A DNA stretch of 5,087 bases. Source: Pelomonas sp036404855 (GTDB taxonomy: Bacteria > Pseudomonadota > Gammaproteobacteria > Burkholderiales > Burkholderiaceae_C). Shown here piece after piece: positions 1 to 5,087 of the stretch. The notes under the pieces are model-generated. The model saw nothing but the letters and a program-made list of their open reading frames with translations. It searched no databases and was not told the origin of the DNA. The position numbers and the translations under genes were made by a program. Position 1 is the first letter of the stretch. Every line of letters begins with the position of its first letter. The stretch lies in contig NZ_DASWYS010000122.1 of the NCBI RefSeq assembly GCF_036404855.1, forward strand, positions 1 through 5,087. The letters run 5' to 3'.

Positions 1-288
1 CACGGCGGGCGCCGCGCGCAGCGCGCGGGCCTCCTGCGCCTGGCCCTGCATCTGCTGCAGCTGCAGCTCGACCTTCTCCAGCTCGGCGGGCGCGGTCTTC
101 AGCGTGCGCAGGGCTGGCGCGAGCAGGATGCTCCAGGCGAGCAACAGGCCGAGCAGCGCACCGACGCTGCCCAGTGCGAGGCGCTCGCGCTCGCCCAGAG
201 CCTGCCATTGCGACAGCGCCTGGGCCTTGGCATGGCGAAGGCGGGTGGTGAGCTCATTGCCACTGGCGGAATTGCGGAAACTGGCCAT
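1..288 (-). CDS. gspM: Type II secretion system protein GspM, N-terminal part (cut by left edge)
   Basis: Inner-membrane platform protein of the T2SS; in this family it dimerises and binds GspL through its periplasmic domain. The reading frame is open from an ATG at 288 to the left edge, giving 96 residues; the usual family length is about 160-200, so the C-terminal periplasmic domain is missing from the window only because of the edge. Seen in the sequence: a short basic cytoplasmic N-terminus, one membrane segment at about residues 38-58 (LALGSVGALLGLLLAWSILL), then a Glu/Gln-rich stretch at about 67-90 that looks like a coiled coil. This is the expected GspM topology. The start shares one base with the gspL stop (TGATG), and AGGGA lies 8 bases upstream, so translation is probably coupled to gspL. 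Primary sequence is poorly conserved in GspM, so the call rests on topology plus position directly after gspL. Confidence 0.9.
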   Translation of the reverse strand, partial: MASFRNSASGNELTTRLRHAKAQALSQWQALGERERLALGSVGALLGLLLAWSILLAPALRTLKTAPAELEKVELQLQQMQGQAQEARALRAAPAV

Positions 289-1538
289 CAGCTGCGTCCC
301 TGCGGCGAGGCACGGCTGATGGTCAGCTTGCCCTCGCTCGCATCCAGTTGCCAGCCTTCGCTGCGCAGCTGGGTGCGGAAATTGTCGATCTGGGCGGGAG
401 CCCAGCCCTGGGCCGACACGGTCAGCCGGCCGGGCTCGAACGCCAGGGCGTCGGTGGGCGGGCGGTCGCCGGGCCACGCCAGCGCTGCGGCACCGAGCAA
501 GGCTTCGAAGTCCTGCTCGCCGATGCTGCCGGCGCCAGCACGCAGCAGGTCCAGTTGCTTCTGCATCTGCACCGGTGCGTCGAGGATGGCACGCACCTGA
601 GGGAAGGCGCCGGTCAACGTTGCGGTGAGGGCCTCGCGGCGCGCAGCCAGTTCGCGGTGCTGGTGCCAGGCCCACAGGTTGAGGCCCAGCACCTGCACCA
701 GCACCAGGCCGACCAGGCCATAGCGCACTGGGCGCCAGGGCTTTCGCATCAGCGCGCGGCTCACGAGGCGCAGTGCGCGTATGCCGCGGGCGCGCGGCGC
801 GAGGTCGAACTGACGCAGATTCCAAGCATTGTCGACAACGGCCAGCGCGCGCTGGGCCGGCGTCTGCACGGTGACGGCGGTGCCCAGCCAGCGCTCGGCG
901 ACGGTGGCGACAGCGGGCGTGGCCGTCCATTGCGCGGCCTGTACGAGGCCGGGCGGGAAGAACTGTCGTGCCAGGCCGCCATCCAGCGGCAGCGTCGCGA
1001 CGCCCTCAGCGTGGCTCCAGCGCAAGGCGATGCCGGCCGCCTCGCGCTCGTCCTGGGCCTCGAAGAAGTGTCCGCGCGCCAGATCGTCCGGCCAGGACAG
1101 CGGCGCGACACGATCGATGAAGATCTGCGCGGCCTCGAGCTGGGCGAGGTGATCGGCCAGCCAGGGCCTGGACGTGACGGCGACCCAGGCGCTGTCGCCA
1201 CCCAGTGCATCGGGCTCGAGCGCGAAGTGCAGGGCCTCGGGTTCGTCGAGCAGGACCTCCTCGAGCTTGCCGGCCAAGGCGGCGCGCATCTGGCGGCCGG
1301 CGCGCGGCAGCTCGACGCGACGCCAGCTGACGTCGGACTCAGCAAGGACGGCGATGACACTATCCGCCGCTGGCAGGGCGGTCGCGGCAGCGCGACCTTC
1401 GGCGCCGATCTCGCGGCCGTCGGGCGTGAGCACATAGTCGTACTCGTGCGGGGCATCGGCGCGTACCGGCTCGGGCACGGCCCGGCCCGGTGCGCGAAGG
1501 CGCGTCCGTGGGGGCAGGAACAGCAGCAGGGTGCTCAT
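288..1538 (-). CDS. gspL: Type II secretion system protein GspL
   Basis: Bitopic inner-membrane protein that recruits the secretion ATPase GspE with its cytoplasmic domain and pairs with GspM in the periplasm. The 416 residues match the usual family length. The protein opens with MSTLLLFLPPRTR, a typical GspL N-terminus. Residues 1 to about 250 form the actin-like cytoplasmic domain, with WNLRQFDL at 239-246 near its end. A single membrane segment lies at about 274-291 (GLVGLVLVQVLGLNLWAW). A helical linker follows, then a periplasmic ferredoxin-like domain from about 310, ending in the strand pair RLTVSAQGW and GKLTISRA. The start is well fixed: an in-frame TGA lies at 1550-1548, only three codons upstream. 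There is no Shine-Dalgarno sequence (the upstream bases are TGAGCCCTCCCC). This is the only gene of the minus-strand set not abutting its predecessor, since gspK ends 118 bases earlier. Confidence 0.97.
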   Translation of the reverse strand: MSTLLLFLPPRTRLRAPGRAVPEPVRADAPHEYDYVLTPDGREIGAEGRAAATALPAADSVIAVLAESDVSWRRVELPRAGRQMRAALAGKLEEVLLDEPEALHFALEPDALGGDSAWVAVTSRPWLADHLAQLEAAQIFIDRVAPLSWPDDLARGHFFEAQDEREAAGIALRWSHAEGVATLPLDGGLARQFFPPGLVQAAQWTATPAVATVAERWLGTAVTVQTPAQRALAVVDNAWNLRQFDLAPRARGIRALRLVSRALMRKPWRPVRYGLVGLVLVQVLGLNLWAWHQHRELAARREALTATLTGAFPQVRAILDAPVQMQKQLDLLRAGAGSIGEQDFEALLGAAALAWPGDRPPTDALAFEPGRLTVSAQGWAPAQIDNFRTQLRSEGWQLDASEGKLTISRASPQGRS

Positions 1539-1560
1539 GGGGAGGGCTCAGGCGCGGCGC

Positions 1561-1566
1561 ATTCTA
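1561..1566 (-). promoter_or_regulatory. Possible -10 box upstream of gspL
   Basis: The minus strand reads TAGAAT, 5 of 6 matches to the sigma70 -10 consensus, in an otherwise very GC-rich gap. A start of transcription about 7 bases on would leave a leader of roughly 15 bases before the gspL ATG. The candidate -35 region 17 bases upstream (around GGGATG) is poor. This may be an internal promoter for gspL-gspM or a chance match. Confidence 0.2.
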
Positions 1567-1604
1567 GGAGGGGTGAAAGGGAGCATCCCGTCCGGGGCGG
1601 CGTG

Positions 1605-1616
1605 GCGGGGCCCCGC
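1605..1616. repeat. Perfect 12-base GC palindrome in the gspK-gspL gap
   Basis: GCGGGGCCCCGC is a perfect inverted repeat with no spacer; imperfect pairing continues outward (t1603/a1618, c1601/g1620). As RNA the inner bases would have to form the loop. It could be a pausing or mRNA-stability hairpin after gspK or a protein-binding site, or simply chance in GC-rich DNA. It lacks the T-run of an intrinsic terminator. Confidence 0.4.
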
Positions 1617-1656
1617 GATGGGTGGCGTGGGCCTCGAAGGGCGGTTTCGGGGGGCA

Positions 1657-2646
1657 TCACCGGTCCAGCAACTGGTTGATGCGCTCGCGCGCCAGCACGA
1701 CCATGTTCAGCTCGCGGCGCTCGACCAGCGAACGCTGCTCCAACTGGCGCTCGTCCAGGCGCAGCCGGCCGGTGACGACGAAGAAGGACGAGGTCACCGA
1801 CGCGCGGCTGGTGGTGGCCTGGGCCAGCGCGGTGGCTGGCAGATAGGCGGCAGCGTCGTTGGCCAAGTCCTGCAACGGCTTGGCCTTGCGGCTCTGCACG
1901 AGGCGCTCGGCCGTGGCCAGGTCGACATCGTCGAACAGCGCCGCGATAACCTCGCGCGGTGCGGTGTTCAAGTTGACGGGCGTGGCTTTGGGCAGCAACA
2001 CGACATAAGGCTGCAGGCGCTGAAGCGTGTCGGGGTCCAGGCCGAACCAGGCCAACTGGTCCAGACCGGCCGGTTGCAGTGGCCCGCTGCCGCTGGGGGT
2101 GCCGCTGGGGCTGCCGGTGTCGGGCTGGCCGGCGCCGCTGGCCGCCGTGGGGAAGGCCTCGCGAAGGCCGGCGATGATGACCGCGGCCGTGCCGGGGGGC
2201 ACGTTGACCTGGCTGCACAGCCGCTCCAGCACCCGCTGCTCCAGCTCGGGCACCTTGGGGCCGCCCAGCAGGGCGCGCAGGTTGTAGCGGCTCTGGGCGT
2301 CCTCGATGCTGCCGGACAGGAAGGCCTCGGGGCCATCGTCGCTGGTGGTGGAGCGGTCGGCCGCCAGGAAGGTGGACAGCCGGGCCTCAGCCAGCGGCAC
2401 AGCCCAGGGCTCGCCGAGGTGGTCGACGGGCTTGTTGCGATTCTGCTTGGCATCCTCAAGCAGGATGAGGCGCGCCCAGTCCAGCGCGCCCTGCAGGATC
2501 CAGGCGCTCTGCGCGCGGGCGCGATCCGCGGCCTCGATCTGCACGGCACGGTACTGCTGCCAGACCATGCCCGCCGCCAGGCTCGCGATCAACGTGACGA
2601 TGATCATCGCGGTCAGCAGCGCCGCGCCGCGTTGGAAGCGTCTCAT
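1657..2646 (-). CDS. gspK: Type II secretion minor pseudopilin GspK
   Basis: Large minor pseudopilin that sits at the tip of the pseudopilus in a complex with GspI and GspJ. The 329 residues fit the family. The leader MRRFQRG is followed by AALLTAMIIVTLIASLAAG, so mature position +5 is Thr rather than the Glu of other pseudopilins, which is a known GspK trait. After the N-terminal helix come AWILQGALDWARLIL (49-63), SIEDAQSRYNLRALL (113-127) and VNLNTAPREVIAAL (224-237), all recognisable GspK signatures; the last belongs to the helix-hairpin-helix-like part of the alpha domain. Residues 171-194 are a Gly/Ser/Pro-rich linker containing a short tandem repeat. The ATG at 2646 overlaps the gspJ stop as ATGA and has a clear GGAGGT 9 bases upstream, which decides this start over the longer open frame that runs back into gspJ. 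Confidence 0.96.
   Translation of the reverse strand: MRRFQRGAALLTAMIIVTLIASLAAGMVWQQYRAVQIEAADRARAQSAWILQGALDWARLILLEDAKQNRNKPVDHLGEPWAVPLAEARLSTFLAADRSTTSDDGPEAFLSGSIEDAQSRYNLRALLGGPKVPELEQRVLERLCSQVNVPPGTAAVIIAGLREAFPTAASGAGQPDTGSPSGTPSGSGPLQPAGLDQLAWFGLDPDTLQRLQPYVVLLPKATPVNLNTAPREVIAALFDDVDLATAERLVQSRKAKPLQDLANDAAAYLPATALAQATTSRASVTSSFFVVTGRLRLDERQLEQRSLVERRELNMVVLARERINQLLDR
2089..2110. repeat. Short 12-base-period repeat inside gspK
   Basis: The plus-strand decamer gccgctgggg occurs at 2089-2098 and again at 2101-2110, a 12-base period. In GspK it encodes the GSPS-GTPS-GSGP segment (about residues 178-189), three related four-residue units in a flexible linker. The period is a multiple of three, so gain or loss of a unit would keep the frame. 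Confidence 0.6.
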
Positions 2647-3257
2647 CGGACCGTGACCTCCAGCTCGCGCGTCAGCGAGCCGCTCAGGCCGCTGCCCTCG
2701 GCGAACTGCACTGCAATGCGCAAGCCTGCCGGCGTCGGGTTGGTACTCTTCACGGGGCCGGCGGTGTCGCCGGCGCTGCCGGTGGACTGGCAGTTGCTCC
2801 AGGCATTGCCCCAATAGCAGTAGAACTGCCAGGCGGCCACGCCGTCGAAGGCGCGCAACGCCGGGTTGCGCTCGGCCAACTGCTGCAGGCCGCGCTGGCG
2901 CTGGTCCTCCAGGTCCTGCATGGTGCGCAGGGCCGGGCTCTCCCAGCGCCACAGGCTGCCTTCACGCAGGCTCCAGACGACGACCTGCAGACCGCCTGTG
3001 GCCTGGCGGGTCAGCACGAGGTTGCCGCCGTCGAAGGCCAAGGGCTGCACGGCGCCGTGGCTGTCCTGCAGCACGCGCAGGTCGGCCTCCCACTGCGCCA
3101 GCACAGTCTGCAGCCGGGCGGTCTGGGTCAGGTGGGCCTGGGCGATCTCGCGGCTCCGGACAAGGGCGTCGATGCCGCGCCAGGCCATGGCCGCCATCGT
3201 CGCCATGACGACGAGGGCCACCAGTACCTCGACCAGCGTGAAGCCCCGGGCTTTCAC
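2643..3257 (-). CDS. gspJ: Type II secretion minor pseudopilin GspJ
   Basis: Minor pseudopilin of the tip complex with GspI and GspK; it is cleaved and N-methylated by the prepilin peptidase GspO. The start is a GTG at 3257 whose bases form GTGA with the gspI stop. It gives 204 residues, a normal length, and the very short leader MKARG before the cleavage site. FTLVEVLVALVVMATMAAMA begins the mature protein, with Glu at +5 (residue 10). No in-frame ATG lies close upstream, and a longer frame would run through gspI, so the GTG start with translational coupling is preferred; the ribosome site is weak. Other GspJ-like stretches are QTVLAQWEADLRVLQDS (about 50-66), SLREGSLWRW (96-105) and the C-terminal strand LTRELEVTVR. 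Cys147 and Cys156 in YCYWGNAWSNC could form a periplasmic disulfide. Confidence 0.96.
   Translation of the reverse strand: MKARGFTLVEVLVALVVMATMAAMAWRGIDALVRSREIAQAHLTQTARLQTVLAQWEADLRVLQDSHGAVQPLAFDGGNLVLTRQATGGLQVVVWSLREGSLWRWESPALRTMQDLEDQRQRGLQQLAERNPALRAFDGVAAWQFYCYWGNAWSNCQSTGSAGDTAGPVKSTNPTPAGLRIAVQFAEGSGLSGSLTRELEVTVR
2656..2661 (-). promoter_or_regulatory. Strong ribosome binding site of gspK
   Basis: The minus strand reads GGAGGT, 9 bases before the gspK ATG and inside the last codons of gspJ. It is the best Shine-Dalgarno match at any start in the window and sets the gspK start. Most of the other starts here (G, H, I, J, L, C) have weak or no such site. Confidence 0.75.
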
Positions 3258-3616
3258 GAGAACTTGCCCATGATGGTGGTCAAAGTCAGCACCGGCTGGC
3301 CCTGGTCGTCGGCGATGTCGGCGTCGATGCGACGGAACAGCGGGTTGGGCGTCGGGCTGACCCGCAGCTTGCCGACATAGGTGTGACCAAGCTGCTCGCA
3401 GCCGAAGGCGGACTCGCCGATGTCGGGGAACTGCTGGGTCAGACGCAACTCGGTCAACTGGTTCTCGGCACACCACTGTGCGGCGCTGACCTGGGTCAGG
3501 CGCTCGGCGTTGCTGGTCAGCGCCCCCGCCGCCTTGATGCCTGCGCCGAGCGCGATGGCAACGATGACGAGGGCGACCAGCACCTCGATCAGCGTGAAGC
3601 CGCGCTGCCTGATCAT
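3254..3616 (-). CDS. gspI: Type II secretion minor pseudopilin GspI
   Basis: Minor pseudopilin that nucleates the tip complex with GspJ and GspK. The 120 residues are the standard length. The leader is MIRQRG; the mature protein starts FTLIEVLVALVIVAIALGAG, with the conserved Glu at +5 (residue 11), the recognition signal for prepilin peptidase and the hydrophobic helix that anchors the subunit before assembly. AAQWCAENQLTELRL (45-59) is the characteristic GspI helix. Cys49 and Cys73 are the only cysteines. The ATG at 3616 overlaps the gspH stop as ATGA and lacks a Shine-Dalgarno sequence, so it probably depends on coupling. The stop overlaps the gspJ start by four bases. Confidence 0.97.
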   Translation of the reverse strand: MIRQRGFTLIEVLVALVIVAIALGAGIKAAGALTSNAERLTQVSAAQWCAENQLTELRLTQQFPDIGESAFGCEQLGHTYVGKLRVSPTPNPLFRRIDADIADDQGQPVLTLTTIMGKFS

Positions 3617-4092
3617 GGGGTGACGATGTCGAAGGGCGAGAGGCCGTCGGTGCCGAGCACCAGATGCTGGCCGCCGAGCTGCAGGCGCAGGCGCTGGGCC
3701 GGGATGAGGGGCTCAGGACCGAGGATGAGTCCAGGATGGGCGGCCGTGGCGTTATCGATGCTGACGGCCACCGGTTCGCTCAGCCAGCGCGTCGGCAACT
3801 GGATGGTACGGGGCAGGCCCTCGAAGCGGAAGTCGTCGCCGGTCTTCAGGCCCTTCGGGATCCAGCGCACAAGCAGGCCGGAGGCGCGGCTTTCGGCGCG
3901 CGCCGTTTCCAGCAACGCCGCCAGGCGCTGGGCTTCACGCTGCAGTTGCAGCTCGGCGGGGTCGCGCAGGGCCAGCGAGATCGTCGCGCTCGTGATGGCG
4001 ATGAGCGCCACCACGACGAGGAGTTCGATCAGTGTGAAGCCGGCGTGGCGGCCAGGACGACTGCGGGCGGCGTGCTCGCGGGCGGAGGGCAC
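3613..4092 (-). CDS. gspH: Type II secretion minor pseudopilin GspH
   Basis: Minor pseudopilin thought to link the GspI-J-K tip to the GspG shaft. I choose the GTG at 4092, four bases after the gspG stop, giving 159 residues. The only longer candidate, an ATG at 4158, would overlap gspG by 62 bases, and no start codon lies between the GTG and the prepilin motif. The leader is then 18 residues, basic and longer than in the other pseudopilins here. The mature protein starts FTLIELLVVVALIAITSATI, with Glu at +5 (residue 23). The helix QREAQRLAALLETARAESR (51-69) and the following GLLVRWIP are typical of GspH. The C-terminus is beta-rich and ends LGTDGLSPFDIVTP. The 3' end overlaps gspI by four bases. 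Confidence 0.94.
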   Translation of the reverse strand: MPSAREHAARSRPGRHAGFTLIELLVVVALIAITSATISLALRDPAELQLQREAQRLAALLETARAESRASGLLVRWIPKGLKTGDDFRFEGLPRTIQLPTRWLSEPVAVSIDNATAAHPGLILGPEPLIPAQRLRLQLGGQHLVLGTDGLSPFDIVTP

Positions 4093-4096
4093 AAGA

Positions 4097-4531
4097 TCAC
4101 TGCCAGGAGCCGATGTCGGCGTCACGGCCCTCGCCGCCAGCGCGCCCGTCGGCGCCAAAGCTGTAGACGTCGACCTCGCCCTTCACGCCGGGATTGGCGT
4201 ACTGGTAGGGCTGGCCCCAAGGGTCGTTGGGCAGCTTGTCGAGGTAGGGCTTCCAGTTCGGAGGCGGCGTGCCGGCGGTGGGCTTGTGCACGAGCGCGTC
4301 CAGGCCCTGCTCGGCGCTGGGGTAGCGCTGGTTGTCGAGCTTGTACATCTTGAGGGCCTGCATCAGGTTGTTGACGTCGGTGCGGGCGGCGGTGACGCGG
4401 GCGTCCTCGGCGCGATCCAGCACGTTGGGCACGACCAGGGCCGCGAGCACGCCGATGATGACGAGCACGACCAGCAGTTCGATGAGCGTGAAGCCGCGGG
4501 CGACGGCGCTGGCAAGGGGGGAGCGACGCAT
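4097..4531 (-). CDS. gspG: Type II secretion major pseudopilin GspG
   Basis: Major subunit that polymerises into the periplasmic pseudopilus, whose growth is driven by GspE. From the ATG at 4531 it has 144 residues, the usual size. The leader MRRSPLASAVARG (13 residues) is followed by FTLIELLVVLVIIGVLAALV, with Glu at +5 (residue 18). Family hallmarks follow: ALKMYKLDNQRYPSAEQGLDAL (about 59-80), the PPPNWKPYLDKLPNDPWG loop (89-106), and the calcium-binding C-terminus at 121-143, where Asp128, Asp137 and Asp139 are candidate ligands before the conserved GSW end. In-frame ATGs at 4576 and 4573 would extend the leader to about 28 residues and leave only 9 bases to the divergent gspC; they also sit on the best -10-like box, so 4531 is preferred. 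No start has a good Shine-Dalgarno sequence. It is the first gene of the minus-strand set. Confidence 0.98.
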   Translation of the reverse strand: MRRSPLASAVARGFTLIELLVVLVIIGVLAALVVPNVLDRAEDARVTAARTDVNNLMQALKMYKLDNQRYPSAEQGLDALVHKPTAGTPPPNWKPYLDKLPNDPWGQPYQYANPGVKGEVDVYSFGADGRAGGEGRDADIGSWQ

Positions 4532-4571
4532 GTCTGGGAGCGTGGGGCGCGGAAGCAGCGGTGAGCGGGCC

Positions 4572-4579
4572 ATCATAAT
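4572..4579. promoter_or_regulatory. Possible overlapping divergent -10 boxes for gspC and gspG
   Basis: atcataat is the only AT-rich patch between the divergent genes. On the plus strand CATAAT (4574-4579) matches the -10 consensus at 5 of 6 bases and would start transcription near 4586, the A of the gspC ATG. On the minus strand TATGAT (4577-4572) also matches at 5 of 6 and would start near 4565, leaving about 34 bases before the gspG ATG at 4531. Neither has a recognisable -35 at normal spacing, so an activator or another sigma factor may be involved, or these may be chance matches. Confidence 0.3.
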
Positions 4580-4585
4580 GGGCCG

Positions 4586-5087
4586 ATGCTTGCTCGATTG
4601 ATGGCGTTTTCGGCGTGGCTGCTGCTCGGCGGCTCGGTGGCCTACTGGGGCCTGCAGCTGTTTGCGCGGCCGTTGGCCACGCCGGCGTCGGTGCTGCCGG
4701 CGGGTGAAGCCCGCTCGGCGCGGGTCGACCTCAGCCGGTTGCTGGGCGCGACGGCGTCCGATGCCGTGCCGGCGCCGGACGTGGCCGTCTCGACGAGGCT
4801 GCGCCTGCTCGGCGTCGTTGCGCCCAAGAGTGCCCGGGCGGCCGAGGCTGGCGAGGGCGTGGCGTTGATCGAGGTGGATGGCGTCGCACGTACGGTGCGT
4901 GTGGGCGCCATCGTCGATGGCGAACTGCGTCTGCTGCGCGTGGATGCCCGCAGCGCCAGCCTGGGGTTGACCGGCCAGACTCCCGTCCAAGTCCTGGAGA
5001 TCAGCCCGCCTGCCGAGCCGGCGACTGGGGCGCTGCCACCTGCCGCGCCGTCGCCTGTCGTACTGGGGGGCAATCCGAACGCCGGCG
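4586..5087 (+). CDS. gspC: Type II secretion system protein GspC, N-terminal part (cut by right edge)
   Basis: Inner-membrane protein that connects the cytoplasmic-membrane platform to the secretin GspD. The frame is open from the ATG at 4586 to the right edge, 167 residues. Seen: a short N-terminus, one membrane segment at about residues 7-27 (AFSAWLLLGGSVAYWGLQLF), a variable linker, and the homology region (HR) domain at about 69-139, with RLRLLGVVAP (71-80), ALIEVDGVARTVRVGAIV (93-110) and LRLLRVDARSASL (114-126). The HR domain binds the N0 domain of GspD in studied systems. A Pro/Ala-rich tail starts at about 141. Any C-terminal PDZ or coiled-coil domain lies outside the window. An in-frame ATG at 4601 (residue 6) is an alternative start; neither has a Shine-Dalgarno sequence. 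It diverges from gspG, so the two may be co-regulated. HR proteins of this type are sometimes labelled GspN-like, but the layout favours GspC. Confidence 0.92.
   Translation, partial: MLARLMAFSAWLLLGGSVAYWGLQLFARPLATPASVLPAGEARSARVDLSRLLGATASDAVPAPDVAVSTRLRLLGVVAPKSARAAEAGEGVALIEVDGVARTVRVGAIVDGELRLLRVDARSASLGLTGQTPVQVLEISPPAEPATGALPPAAPSPVVLGGNPNAG

Larger units (their letters stand above)
1539..1656. other. 118-base noncoding gap between gspK and gspL
   Basis: This is the only non-trivial gap in the minus-strand gene set. It contains a perfect 12-base palindrome (1605-1616), and a second possible stem pairs 1593-1598 (cggggc) with 1610-1615 (gccccg); the two are mutually exclusive. No T-run follows either stem on the minus strand, so I do not call a terminator. 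On the minus strand TAGAAT (1566-1561) resembles a sigma70 -10 box, but no convincing -35 lies 16-18 bases upstream. A four-codon mini-ORF (ATG at 1562, TGA at 1550-1548) ends 9 bases before the gspL ATG. None of these is proven functional. Confidence 0.6.

Noticed and set aside
1579..1616. Intrinsic terminator after gspK
   Set aside because: Stems exist (1605-1616, 1593-1615, and ggga/tccc at 1579-1589), but none is followed by a T-run on either strand, and gspL and gspM continue in the same direction.
348..1679. A 443-codon open frame on the plus strand opposite gspL
   Set aside because: It is antisense to a clearly recognisable GspL. Its translation is low-complexity (rich in Gly, Ala, Arg, Gln) and matches no family I know; long antisense frames are common in very GC-rich DNA.
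1531..2817. A 428-codon open frame on the plus strand opposite gspK
   Set aside because: It lies opposite gspK and the gspK-gspL gap. The translation is repetitive and Gly/Ala/Gln-rich with no domain, while the minus strand carries clear GspK motifs.
3383..4564. A 393-codon open frame on the plus strand opposite gspG, gspH and gspI
   Set aside because: It spans three well-supported minus-strand pseudopilin genes and its composition is that of an antisense shadow.
4097..4990. A 297-residue version of GspG starting at 4990
   Set aside because: The extra 153 N-terminal residues are antisense to gspC and would bury the prepilin signal, which must lie near the N-terminus.
4642..5073. Minus-strand open frames opposite gspC
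   Set aside because: They are Ser/Arg/Thr-rich shadows of gspC, whose membrane segment and HR domain are clear on the plus strand. The longest also runs, in another frame, into the upstream extension of gspG.
1..5087. A previously undescribed system, mobile element, CRISPR array or tRNA
   Set aside because: Every coding stretch is accounted for by known T2SS components. I saw no transposase, integrase, direct repeat array, att-like site or cloverleaf.

Overview
The window is a block of the general secretory pathway (type II secretion system, T2SS) from a GC-rich proteobacterium. The very GC-rich coding sequence, the gene order G-H-I-J-K-L-M and a divergent gspC upstream of gspG fit a betaproteobacterium, most likely Burkholderiales. 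That placement is inference from layout and protein character; no phylogenetic marker is present.

Layout. Seven genes lie on the minus strand and read from right to left: gspG (4531-4097), gspH (4092-3613), gspI (3616-3254), gspJ (3257-2643), gspK (2646-1657), gspL (1538-288) and the first 96 codons of gspM (288 to the left edge). One gene, gspC, lies on the plus strand from 4586 and is cut by the right edge after 167 codons. Only 54 bases separate the chosen gspG and gspC starts. The minus-strand genes are packed tightly: a 4-base gap G/H, 4-base stop/start overlaps at H/I (ATGA), I/J (GTGA) and J/K (ATGA), and a 1-base overlap at L/M (TGATG). The one real break is 118 bases between gspK and gspL.

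How the genes work together. GspG is the major pseudopilin. GspH, I, J and K are minor pseudopilins that form the tip of the periplasmic pseudopilus. GspL and GspM are the inner-membrane platform proteins; GspL couples to the cytoplasmic ATPase GspE. GspC spans the inner membrane and reaches the outer-membrane secretin GspD through its HR domain. The secretin (D), ATPase (E), platform protein (F), prepilin peptidase (O) and GspN are not in the window; gspN probably follows gspM, and gspD may follow gspC.

All the genes look intact. I see no mobile element, CRISPR array, tRNA or rRNA, and no sign of an undescribed system. The points of interest are small: a very short divergent control region with overlapping -10-like boxes and a possibly leaderless gspC, the odd gspK-gspL gap, a cysteine pair in GspJ, and four dispersed near-repeats encoding the prepilin signal.
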